A DNA stretch of 22,830 nucleotides from Acanthaster planci (taxonomy: Eukaryota; Echinodermata; Asteroidea; Valvatida; Acanthasteridae), in NCBI RefSeq assembly GCF_001949145.1, contig NW_019091575.1, positions 14,508 to 37,337 of the forward strand, read 5' to 3'. The notes under the pieces are model-generated. The model was not told the DNA's origin, made no database searches, and worked only from the letters and a program-made list of their open reading frames with translations. Positions within the stretch are counted from its first letter, which is position 1. The number at the start of each line of letters is the position of its first letter. Of this stretch, positions 1-8,820 are shown piece by piece. The position numbers and the translations under genes were made by a program.

Positions 1-587
1 CGACTGGTGCCTGTATGTCATCCATTTTAGATTTCACAAGATCCAAATCCATGGTCAGTTTGGATTGGACTTGTAGGTCACTGGGAGTAAAACTTGAACC
101 CCATTTGATTGTCAATGAAGATAGAGGAAAATTAATCAGTTAATATATCTTCAGGTATTTAAAGACAGTTGTGCATACTTCACAAATGAACAGTCACAGT
201 ATGGTACAACCATTTTGTGTCGGACCCCAGATTTTCAAAAATTGTAAAAGAAGTTCAATATTCATTGATTCAAGGAGCCTGTAAACGGTCATCCATCCAG
301 TCCAGTCAACAAGAATGGTCAAACTTTTTGTTGAATCTCACAACTTCATTCAAACAAGTAATGTAGGTGCTGTTTTTCCGTCAAACGTCAAACACGTTGA
401 ATCTGTTTATTGGCTGTGTCTTTTATTCAAGGCTGTATAAACAACAATTTCCCAAAACATGGTTGTAAAAAGAGTGCCTATTCAGCACACCTGACATACA
501 TGTACATGTAGTCTGTTTTCTAGAGCAATGCCACGGGCTGTCATGATCCCCTTCATCAGAACCAGCAGAAAGAGTGGCTGTTTTCAG
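1..587. other. No gene recognised
   Basis: I see no convincing exon here on either strand. The stretch is AT-rich and holds one copy of the dispersed TACATGTACATGTA motif at about 497-510. A possible exon begins at 588. Confidence 0.5.
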
Positions 588-745
588 AGTCATGCTGAGC
601 TGGAGCGAAGTCGCATCGAAGACGAGGCGGCCATACTCTACCCTCTCTGATCAGTCTCGGCAAAACCATCACAGAGAACAGTTTGACCATACTCAACGAC
701 TACAGAGTGAAGGTGAAATCAGCGACCAAGGGCATGGAGTGTTAG
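588..745 (+). pseudogene. Exon-like coding remnant, possibly frameshifted
   Basis: A good acceptor (TTTTCAG at 581-587) is followed by an open frame reading SHAELERSRIEDEAAILYP, which stops at a TGA near 650. A second frame opens across the same point, reads on through SLGKTITENSLTILNDYRV and ends at TAG 743-745. The two segments look like one coding sequence broken by a single-base frameshift within the run CTCTACCCTCTCTG, though an unrecognised splice or chance could also explain it. I do not recognise the family. It lies upstream of the CxC gene on the same strand and might be a 5' exon of it or an unrelated fossil. Confidence 0.3.
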
Positions 746-1599
746 GACTGCATATTTTTATGTTATGGTCTCCTTCTGTTCCTTACAGAAACTAAGTAAT
801 TCTGTTGCAACAAATTAAACTGATTTCTATTTAAATTCTCAATTAATAAATTTGTTTGTGTACTATGGAACAATAACCTTCTCAGCGTTTGTGCACTAAC
901 CTTATCAGCTAAACATATAATTTTGTGACTACTTTTGTCTACATACATGTAGCAGAAACAGATCCGAAGACACGGTTAACATTCTAACTGCCCATACCGA
1001 GGCTGCCATGCACCTATGGACAAATAAATGTACTTGTTTAGGTAAACTTTGACAAGATATTAAGCAGGAAAACTTCAAATTTCCAACCCGAGTTTGGCAA
1101 AAGATAACCACTTAATTGAATCACCAAATGCAGCCGGATATGGGGCCTGCATTATTCGTGCCTGTTATCTGTAGAGCTACAGACCCTACACGACTGGTAT
1201 CCTGGGCTGTCTGTATTAATCATATTACAAAACTGTGTACCAACGAATGGTCAGCACCTTTGCGCAGCACTGATATATGGAACTATATTTGCAGATTAAG
1301 GTACCAGACCACTCTTTGCAATATGCCATGCCACGTGTTTCACCAAAGCCATTCTTGACTTGCGAGTTTCTCTCTGTTACTTTGTGCTGAATTTTCAATT
1401 TTATGCCGTATTTACCATCTGTTTCTACCCGTTTCCCCACACTTTCGACCACGGCAACGCATAATGTCTAAAAAAGCGTGTAAATATTGGGAGACATCCT
1501 ACTTAAAGAGGAACAGGAAAGTGTAGAGACCATCAACGCTTTCAAAGATTCACTGTCTAAGTTCAGACTTGAATTCTTTGAATTCATTATTAGGCCCAC
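746..1599. other. No gene recognised
   Basis: Only short open frames without splice support or recognisable sequence were found. Nothing repetitive stands out. Confidence 0.45.
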
Positions 1600-1788
1600 T
1601 CTCTGATGACGAAAAACTTGGTATACTGGTTTCCAAGTTTGGATTGAAGAGTGTGCTCTGCTTGTTGGAAGTGCCAAAGAACAAGCACTGAATCAATTCT
1701 CAGCAGATGTGGTAAGCGAAGGTCTTGGTGTACCTTTGGAGCTTTGTGGCATCCTTTTGAAGTTGAACATTTCATCACTTTTACCAAG
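1600..1788 (+). other. Possible upstream exon(s) of the CxC gene
   Basis: The plus strand is unusually open here. One frame runs from 1605 and includes WIEECALLVGSAKEQALNQF up to a good donor (GATGTG|GTAAGC, donor at 1715). Another includes LNSLNSLLGPLSDDEKLGIL. Either could be an N-terminal exon, but the phase at the 1715 donor (0) does not match the phase at which the next exon would start (1), so the link is unproven. A frameshift or a missed exon would be needed. Confidence 0.25.
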
Positions 1789-2110
1789 CCCAAGCAGTGG
1801 ACCATCCTCAGGAACTGGAAAAAATTCAGTCTGTATTGCTGCTTCCTCCCTGTGGCAATTGTTTATTTTGTTTTAACAAACTGTGGCTGCACCGCAAATT
1901 TGTGGAGGTGAAGGTCTTCACAGTTGAAGGTCTGAAAGAGGGAAAGAAGCTGTCGGTATGGTGCAAGAAGTGTGACATTATATACAAGCACAGTGTGTAC
2001 GGGAATGCCAAAACAAGTTGGTCATTATATGGTCAGCCAAGGGAGGCAGTGGAAGCTACAGATTGTCTCTTCCTTGAGAGGAGACCATTGGAATTGCAGT
2101 GTAATCTTGC
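1789..2110 (+). CDS. CxC gene exon 1: CxC5-like cluster
   Basis: The frame from 1797 reads through LPPCGNCLFCFNKLW (Cys pairs), a hydrophobic VKVFTVEG strand, CKKCDIIYKHSVYG, and REAVEATDCLFLE. Donor TTGC|GTATAT gives phase 2, and the partial codon GC completes to Ala with the first base of the 4372 exon, giving NLA-NHSWVSF, as expected for the family. Acceptors at 1788 (ACCAAG) or 1797 (AAGCAG) are both phase 1. The last 77 bases of this exon are repeated at 2982-3058. Confidence 0.6.
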
Positions 2111-5100
2111 GTATATTTTCCTTATGTTACAACTTACTTTGAAGAATTTATGTTAGCAGTTAAGCCTACATGTATGAATGGTAGATGCTATGCAGTAACT
2201 TTGCCCCATTTCCACTTTTCTCCTTTCATGCCCCTAACAACACTGGCCATCCCATCTTCACACAATTTCGAATTTGCCCCATCAGTTGAGCTTGAGAAAA
2301 CATGTGCAAGCTGGAGAGAGCTAGAATAGCTAATTTATAGAAACCTCAACGGCATTCAGTGAAGTAGCTGGACTTTTATTCTCTGAGTTTGTTTAAAATC
2401 AGTCTTGTCACATCCCAAGCATAGTTAGGAGAGAGAGTCCCAACTGTAGTGCTGCAATTGGGCTGGCCCAACTCTTGTTGAACAATGTCTGTGGAAAATG
2501 CCGCAACATTATGCAAGTCAACGTGTCTAACACTTGACACAATTCATCTAAAATGTGGCACTTCATCTGTTCATCTAGCCCTATGACCAATGACATGACA
2601 TTTGTAAACAATATGACTTTGGCACATGCTGGACACATCATGCACACAGGACCTCTCTGCTATAGTTGGGCTGGCCCAACTGTAGCACTTTAGTTGGGAC
2701 GGGCCCAACAATAGTTGGGACTGATGCTATAATTGGGGCGTTAACACATACATGTACATGCTCTCTAGACCTCTGTGTTGTAGTTTGGCTTCCATTACTT
2801 TAGCAATCTATATGTACATGTAGGTTGGACGGGCCAAACTATACATGTACATTGTAGGTAGTTGGGGCTGATGCTGTATATGTACATGTAGGTGGGGCAT
2901 AGCAGCCTCATTATATGTTTGGAATTTGGGTAGATTATCAAAGGGTCTGTATGTGTGGAACTCATGTACATGTACAAACNCCAGCCAAGGAAGGCAGTGG
3001 AAGCTACAGATTGTGTCTTCCTTGAGAGGAGACCATTGGAATTGCAGTGTAATCTTGCGTATATTTTCCTTATGTTACAACTTACTTTGAAGAATTTATG
3101 TTAGCAGTTAAGCCTACATGTATGAATGGTAGATGCTATGCAGTAACTTTGCCCCATTTCCACTTTTCTCCTTTCATGCCCCTAACAACACTGGCCATCC
3201 CATCTTCACACAATTTCCAATTTGCCCCATGAGTTGAGCTTGAGAAAACATGTACAAGCTGGAGAGAGCTAGAATAGCTAATTTATAGAAACCTCAACGG
3301 CATTCAGTGAAGTAGCTGGACTTTTATTCTCTGAGTTTGTTTAAAATCAGTGTTGTCACATCCCAAGCATAGTTAGGAGAGAGAGTCCCAACTGTAGGTC
3401 TGCAGTGGGGCTGGCTTATTCAGTCTCTGTAGAAAATTTCTCAACCTTAGCCACGTTTATGCTCAAAACTGACACCATTCATCTCAAATATGGCACATAA
3501 CCCTTCTATGCAGAGATACATTCTTGACACAGTTGTCACATCCGTCAAAACCAGTCAAATTTCCAATATGGGTTTGTGTACTGAGGCAAATCAAGTGGCA
3601 GGAATTTTTGACTGGTTTTGACTGTTACAGAAGGAGGCTCAATTTGTGCAATAACATTGTAAGCAATATGACTTTGGCACATGCTGGGCACATACATATG
3701 TAACACCACAACTATAGCATAAGTCCCAACTGTAGTGCTGCAATTGGGCTGGCCAAACTCTTGTTGAACAATGTCTGTGGAAAATGCCGCAACATTATGC
3801 AAGTCAACGTGTCTAACACTTGACACAATTCATCTAAAATGTGGCACTTCATCTGTTCATCTAGCCCTATGACCAATGACATGACATTTGTAAACAATAT
3901 GACTTTGGCACATGCTGGGCACATCATGCACACAGGACCTCTCTGCTATAGTTGGGCTGGCCCAACTGAAGCACTTTAGTTGGGACGGGCCCAACAATAG
4001 TTGGGACTGATGCTATAATTGGGGCGTTAACACATACATGTACATGCTCTCTAGACCTCTGTGTTGTAGTTTGGCTTCCATTACTTTAGCAATCTATATG
4101 TACATGTAGGTTGGACGGGCCAAACTATACATGTACATTGTAGGTAGTTGGGGCTGATGCTGTATATGTAGGTGGGGCAGAACAGCCTCATTATACATGT
4201 ATATGTATGTTTGGAATTTGGNTTTAATATTGTGAACATGTTTTCCATAAGTCGTGTCATGACTCTATCCTATACGTGTACATGTATACGTCACCAACCA
4301 ATGTGGACTGTGTATGATACCCGCCTCCCTCCGTTAGATAAACAATATTTTGTTTTCTATATTTTTAACAGGAACCACTCATGGGTCAGCTTTACTGGAT
4401 TTTCTGAGTCCTATAATGGTACCTTCAAATTGACAGGACACACAGGTACAAGAAGGAATACCTAAGCAATATACATGTACATTGAATAAAAAACTTTGTC
4501 AATTGTTTCGACAATTACGATTTAGTCGCGGTGCCATGTTGTAAGCAAGTAATCATTGCTGTTGTAAAATTTACATCAAAGGTCTCTCTGCAAAGAATGT
4601 GTCTTCTGCATTCTTCAATGGCGAGTTGGAGAACGAAATGCGAGAACGTGGCCATCTGGACATGTTCCACATGGTGAAAGTTGACATGGACAAAGATAAA
4701 GTTCTTGCTGAAGTTGAAAAGGTGAGGATAAAGGAGCCTTATGAGCATCGCAGCTGTCATGCAAATTGCACGGCCAAATGTAATCAATGTTATTATTGAA
4801 GTTGGAAACAGTTGTTTGTGTATGCTTTTAATGTTACCAGATGAAGGGTAGTTAAAAGAATGCATCATCAGTGCATCGGTGGCTTAGGATTGCATTTATG
4901 TCTTTTGTGGACATTTATTTTGTGGGAGGGGAGAGTGGAACTGTGCATTCATGTATGTGGAAGAGCTTTTCAGATGGTGTGCAATTATCTGTTGGACTGA
5001 ATACATGAAAGTCCATTGCTGATTTCAAATGTTTTTAAATCACTTTCTGGTTGGATTCTTCTGTTTTTCCTTGCCAACAAGTGTCCTGGAATAACTCTAC

Positions 5101-8100
5101 TTATAGTCATTTAATGAAACTGCCAGCACCCTTGTGCTTCATAAAGAATTCTACAGAAAATGAAGGCCGTTTCGTATGGGGGTCATGCTTACGCTCAAAT
5201 TTTCCCTTTCCAAAAGTCTGTTGCTAGTAGCATTTGCCCTTTTTTCTTACTTTAGCTTTACTTGGGTGAAAACCCTTCTCAATCCTCCACAGGTAACTGA
5301 TAACTGGTGGTGTTATGTTTTTGACATCTCCTTTTTGAAATGTTTTTCTTCATATGATCACAACTGTAACCGCCAAAGTTACAGTAAACAAACAGCGTTA
5401 TAGCTCAGTTGATACTCATGCTTCAGTTGTCCTGTTTAATTTCACCCACAATGGTATGACTGGTGTCACAAGGTGTAATTTCAATGATGTGTCAAGGATG
5501 CACACATGGTTCAACTAAGAATAAAGGAAAAAATGTTTCTGAGTCTTGTGTTACAATTATATATATATATATATATATATACATACAGTATCTACAGCAA
5601 GACTCAAGATGTTCACTAATTTTCCCTTGTAGTGAATTACCAACCTCCAACTAGCAATCACAGTTCATAATTAAAGGTCAACTTTAGCAGTGAGAAAAAT
5701 AAACACCTTCTTAGAAAGCAATCTCTCAGACCAGTCTGATAGGGCTTGTACACAGGGCATCACATAAACTCACCATATGGAACTCTTTCCAAATCTATCA
5801 ATCAGTGATGAAGACGATTGCATGTACATGTCAATAAGGCCTAGGGAATCCCTCACAATGTTAAACTGCAATTGCAAATATTATCTAAATGTTCTTCAAA
5901 ATGTAAAATCTATTACAATAAAAAGATAATGACAAACTTACTTTTGCTGAGCTTCCAAGGATGTCCATCTGTTGGCAAATTACTTGTATGTGTGTCTACA
6001 TACACATGGGAGTAGCAAGGTATATTAGAAATGGTCAAATATGCCTGCCAACAGCAGTGACTAAAGTATATGTACAATGGATGTAGTCTTGCATGCCTAA
6101 TGACCACACCCCAAATGACAGTGAACCCAGGCAACCAACGTATAGCATCCTCAGGGAACAAACTTGTAGCGCCCTCAGGCAACAAATTACAGTGCCCACA
6201 AGGCTAATAATGAAACTTGTTACAAGTCCAAATTCTGTCTGTAACAACAACCGAAGGTTCATGTTTGCAATTTTATGGAAGATGTCACTGATGGAACTTG
6301 TTTAGAGCAAGCATGCCAATTATTTATGGTACATGTACATGTATACATGTACATGTGTAATGTTACTGGAAAGATAGACCCTGCATTGGGGAGATGTCAA
6401 ATACATTTACATGTAGGGGTTTTTGGATTGGAAATACATATTCAGTCCAACAGCTGGTAATGCACACTGTCTAGAAAAGTGCATCGGTAAGCAGGAGGTC
6501 ATGGGTTTGAGTTTCACCTAATTATGCTTTTGAACACTGAGTATTTATTCTTGTGAATAGATGTCACTGAAGGTCAACAAAACCTACATTTACTTATTTT
6601 GTGTAGTAAACTTAAAACAACAGATCACGGTATTGCTAGATAACAATACTGAACAAATTTGCATGCTCTTAATCTCTTTAGCTTCTAATTTCATCACGTC
6701 TGTATGCATTAAACCTATAAAGTGCCTACTAAAAATTGCCATTAATTAACGACATCACTAACAACATATCCAAGTAGTATTAAACGTTTTTCAAGTTGTA
6801 GCTACTGATACTTTCTGAAGAAAACTATTCTGTATGATTAGATTCCCTCGTCACATGTTTTTGTTCTTTCGTGTTTGTTGACATTTTTAGTGCTCATGTA
6901 AATTTTAACGAGTTCTCCTCTCCACTTTATTGTTCCAACAGGTTGTGGACGTGTGTTTGCTATTGATGAGATCTGGAATTGCGATTTCCTCATTGTATGC
7001 TCAAGTCAAGGTACAGTTACCATGTTAACAGCAGTTTCTTGGATGTGATTTTCTTTGTGGAATTTATTTGTACCCCTAGAAGCTTTTCTTTACTTGCTAT
7101 CAATAATTTAATTTTAGTGGAAGAGTAAAACGTCAAAGAACCCGTGCCTTTGTATATTGACAGGCATGAAAACTTTTCATCAGTACTTTGGGTAGTTTTC
7201 TTTGTTTTTTTGGTAATTAATTTTAGATAAATACTTTGGACTGTAACTGATGTTGTGGTCAGTTGGGTTTAAATTTAAACCTACACCTGTAAATTGTTAA
7301 TACAAGTGCTATTTTATTGCATCCCACTTGTTTGTGGCCTTCAATTCTTGCAGATCACAAGTTAAAATATGGCCCTCTGCACGTTTTTCATGTTTGTTTT
7401 TCTTTACTGGTTTACTGTAGAGTCCATCTTCAAAAGTACCGATCCCAGGCCTTCCTGATGTCTGCACCAATCCTCCTGTTCATGGACAGGCATTCTGTTC
7501 TCCTCACTGTGAGGCAGTGGAGAAGACAAATACACAAAGTGGACTTCATGCATTCCTCAAGCACTGCCGTGTTTCTGGTACTCACAGCACTGTTGCTGGT
7601 TTGTGCATTTCTTGTTATTTTATGGCTTGTGTGAAAACTACTTCAACCCTAACCACCCAAGGGTTGCTGGACCTAACCTTCCTCAATCACACAAACTTCA
7701 ACACCATGTAACATGTACCTCACAGCACCCAATCCCATAGACTTCAACAGTACCTCCTGCTGCAACAGTACCCAATCACACAAACTTCAACAGGTCTTTA
7801 CGTGCGTGATTTTGTTTGATTGGGAACAGCAGGCCCATTGCACAGTACAAAGAGTATGGACAGGCAGTACCTATTCCAACAAACTCATACACCATCATAT
7901 TGCATATCCATCCCTTGCTGCTGGGATCATTGTGGTCAGATACAATGAGGATTGTCCTTGTTATGGTCATTATTACAGAATATTAAATATTACATTCTTA
8001 CCATTTCGATGGGGAGATTTCTATCATTAGTTAATCTTTAAAAATATAGTACTCATTTTAAATTGTTGGTTAGAAAGCGATGGTAAAAAGGGAGAGGGCC

Positions 8101-8820
8101 AAAGTGCCCATTCAGTCAAAATTCGACAGGATATGTGCAGGCCCGCAGTACCCATTGACACAGAATTAAGCCCCAGATATTAAGCTACCAGTACCCAATG
8201 CCACAAACTCACACACTTTACTGGTGTTAAATTCAGTGCGGTTAAGGAAGGTTAGGGTTAATTTAAGGCATTTGGCCAGTCTTGAGAGAGTGGAGATATT
8301 ATTGCTTGTGTGTGTTATTATTTGCCTGAGATGAGAAATGGCAACAGCCAAATTGCACTAAACTTTCATACTGAGTAAGGTACATTGTAATATATCATGC
8401 ATGTAACTGTTGATTGTAATATTCTTGCCATTGTTTCATGAAAGATACTGTTATTTAAGAACCTTACTTGTAGCTTCTAATCAAGTTGCAGTCATCTCAT
8501 GTAATTGCCTGCATCTCTTCAGTCACTGTTAATGCCAAAAGTCCACCTAATTCCTGTCATTTAACGCTCTTGACTGTCTAACATTTTGTTATGTATCATT
8601 TTTTATTGACTTGTTCTCTGTTACCACTTTGTTATTTCAAGTGTTGTTTTGAAGTTTATATACTGTTTTAACATATTTTTTAGACATGATGAAACTCCTT
8701 TACTTCCTGACATTGCATATTATCATTAGTTTTTTAAAGATTCAACTTTCAATGATGTTGCGGCTGTCCTGTCAAAGTTGGAGCCAAGTTCCGGTGGAAC
8801 CAGTGTTATTGAAGCTCAAG
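1789..8820 (+). CDS. CxC5/CxC6-type cysteine-cluster protein (KDZ-associated), eight exons
   Basis: Predicted exons are 1789-2110, 4372-4445, 4582-4721, 5256-5292, 6942-7010, 7354-7391, 7421-7577 and 8740-8820. All junctions have GT/AG borders and compatible phases. The product begins with a cluster around LPPCGNC, a C-x2-C (CKKC) and a Tyr-rich stretch ending in WVSFTGFSESYN, matching my recollection of CxC5. It continues with a charged helical region, then CGRVFAIDEIWN and a cluster (CTNPP..GQAFCSPHC) that matches CxC6. In fungi these clusters precede KDZ transposase cores and probably bind zinc; no such core is visible here. A HECT-like segment follows on the same strand and the last exon ends in phase 1, as the first HECT exon requires. 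The true 5' end is not seen. Family assignment is from memory of motif patterns, not from a search. Confidence 0.6.
2034..2929 (+). repeat. Near-identical duplication, copy A
   Basis: This segment, which begins inside exon 1 and covers intron sequence, is repeated at 2982-4221. Aligned by eye over the first 400 bases the copies differ at only a handful of positions. Copy B carries an extra unit of about 338 bp. Confidence 0.9.
2664..2740. repeat. Palindromic GTTGGGC repeat cluster (copy A)
   Basis: AGTTGGGCTGGCCCAACT is an imperfect palindrome. It is followed by AGTTGGGACGGGCCCAAC, AGTTGGGACTGATGCTATA and AATTGGGGC. Related units recur at 2821-2880 (GTTGGACGGGCCAAAC, AGTTGGGGCTGATGCT). The cluster is repeated in copy B at about 3952-4030 and 4109-4160. 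Confidence 0.7.
2980..2980. other. Assembly gap (N)
   Basis: A single N marks a contig join. The sequence to its right restarts inside copy A. Confidence 0.95.
2982..4221 (+). repeat. Near-identical duplication, copy B, bounded by Ns
   Basis: This stretch starts one base after the N at 2980 and ends at the N at 4222, and almost all of it matches 2034-2929. It repeats the 3' end of CxC exon 1 (2982-3058). It contains one extra diverged unit (3384-3721) related to the following 3722-4050 segment: both start AGTCCCAACTGTAG and both contain TTTGGCACATGCTGG. Its extent, exactly one contig, suggests an alternative haplotype placed in series rather than a true tandem duplication. Confidence 0.85.
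4222..4222. other. Assembly gap (N)
   Basis: A second single N ends copy B. Sequence to the right is unrelated to the segment that follows copy A. Confidence 0.95.
4372..4445 (+). CDS. CxC gene exon 2
   Basis: The acceptor TTTTTAACAG is followed by G AAC CAC TCA TGG. Joined to the GC left by exon 1 this reads A-NHSWVSFTGFSESYNGT. The WVSF....YN pattern closes the CxC5-like module. Two donors keep the same phase (1): 4419 (AATG|GTACCT) and 4446 (ACAG|GTACAA). I chose the longer form without decisive evidence. Confidence 0.6.
4582..4721 (+). CDS. CxC gene exon 3: charged helical linker
   Basis: This exon reads LSAKNVSSAFFNGELENEMR, ERGHLDMFHMVKVDMDKDKV and LAEVEK. Acceptor CATCAAAG at 4581 is phase 1 and matches exon 2; a second AG at 4595 would be phase 0 and would not match. 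Donor is AAAAG|GTGAGG (phase 0). The FF..ELE.......G pattern resembles the helical segment between clusters in KDZ-associated proteins. Confidence 0.6.
5256..5292 (+). CDS. CxC gene exon 4: 37-nt microexon
   Basis: A strong polypyrimidine tract (CCCTTTTTTCTTACTTTAG) precedes 37 open bases reading LYLGENPSQSST plus one base, with donor CACAG|GTAACT. It enters at phase 0 and leaves at phase 1, exactly bridging exon 3 and the 6942 exon. It is short enough that chance cannot be excluded. Confidence 0.45.
5556..5582. repeat. (TA)n microsatellite
   Basis: About 13 uninterrupted AT/TA dinucleotides lie inside an intron and give a meaningless Ile-Tyr run in one frame. Confidence 0.95.
6330..6356. 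repeat. TACATGTACATGTA dispersed palindromic motif (densest copy)
   Basis: GTACATGTACATGTATACAT continues to ACATGTACATG. The same self-complementary motif recurs at, for example, 497-510, 2810-2822, 4278-4287, 9397-9411, 16786-16800, 16988-16999 and 20286-20298. Confidence 0.9.
6445..6520 (+). repeat. tRNA-like SINE remnant or pseudo-tRNA
   Basis: AGCTGGTAATGCAC resembles a tRNA D-arm/A-box region, and about 35 bases later GGTCATGGGTTTGAGTTTCA resembles a variable-loop plus T-arm (B-box GGTTTGAGTTTC, compare GGTTCGANTCC). Arm complementarity is poor, so a functional tRNA is unlikely. A tRNA-derived SINE head is the best reading. Confidence 0.4.
6942..7010 (+). CDS. CxC gene exon 5: start of CxC6-like cluster
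   Basis: A strong acceptor (CTCTCCACTTTATTGTTCCAACAG, first 20 bases pyrimidine-rich) precedes a 69-nt exon reading CGRVFAIDEIWNCDFLIVCS. It enters and leaves at phase 1, with donor TCAAG|GTACAG. The pattern C-G-x-V-x-x-x-D-x-x-W matches the opening of CxC6-like modules. Confidence 0.65.
7354..7391 (+). CDS. CxC gene exon 6: short exon
   Basis: Acceptor TTCAATTCTTGCAG is followed by 38 nt reading DHKLKYGPLHVFH, ending at phase 0. Donor is CAT|GTTTGT; an alternative phase-0 donor after CAC at 7382 is weaker. Confidence 0.45.
7421..7577 (+). CDS. CxC gene exon 7: CxC6-like zinc-binding cluster
   Basis: After the acceptor TTTACTGTAG the frame reads IPGLPDVCTNPPVHGQAF, CSPHCEAVE and LHAFLKHCRVS. 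The C-x-NPP-x2-G-x2-FC-x2-HC arrangement is a compact treble-clef-like cysteine/histidine cluster and the strongest match to CxC6. Donor TTTCTG|GTACTC gives phase 1. Confidence 0.7.
7645..8262. repeat. Degenerate short-repeat cluster with an inverted copy
   Basis: Variants of CCCAATCACACAAACTTCAA occur at about 7684, 7730, 7770, 7868 and 8190. A longer block at 7645-7690 (AACCCTAACC ... CTAACCTTCCTCAATCACAC) recurs inverted at about 8235-8262 (GCGGTTAAGGAAGGTTAGGG). It lies entirely within the intron between exons 7 and 8. It may be a decayed non-autonomous element of about 620 bp. Confidence 0.5.
8740..8820 (+). CDS. CxC gene exon 8
   Basis: Acceptor AGTTTTTTAAAG, then 81 nt reading STFNDVAAVLSKLEPSSGGT and SVIEAQ, with donor CTCAAG|GTACAT. 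It enters and leaves at phase 1 and completes CRVS-D with exon 7. No continuation into a KDZ RNase-H-like core was found downstream. Confidence 0.6.

Larger units (their letters stand above)
5293..6941. other. Intron of the CxC gene with simple and dispersed repeats
   Basis: No exon is supported here. The intron holds a (TA)n microsatellite (5556-5582), a tRNA-like SINE remnant (6445-6520) and a double TACATGTACATGTA cluster at 6330-6356. Confidence 0.5.

Noticed and set aside
2408-3933. Two almost identical minus-strand open frames (2408-2647 and 3712-3933)
   Set aside because: They are the same non-coding repeat in the two duplicated contigs; there is no splice or family support.
5395-5440. 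TAGCTCAGTTGATA as a tRNA A-box
   Set aside because: No B-box or acceptor stem follows at the right distance.
5463-5654. 63-codon frame with an Ile-Tyr run
   Set aside because: The run is the translated (TA)n microsatellite.
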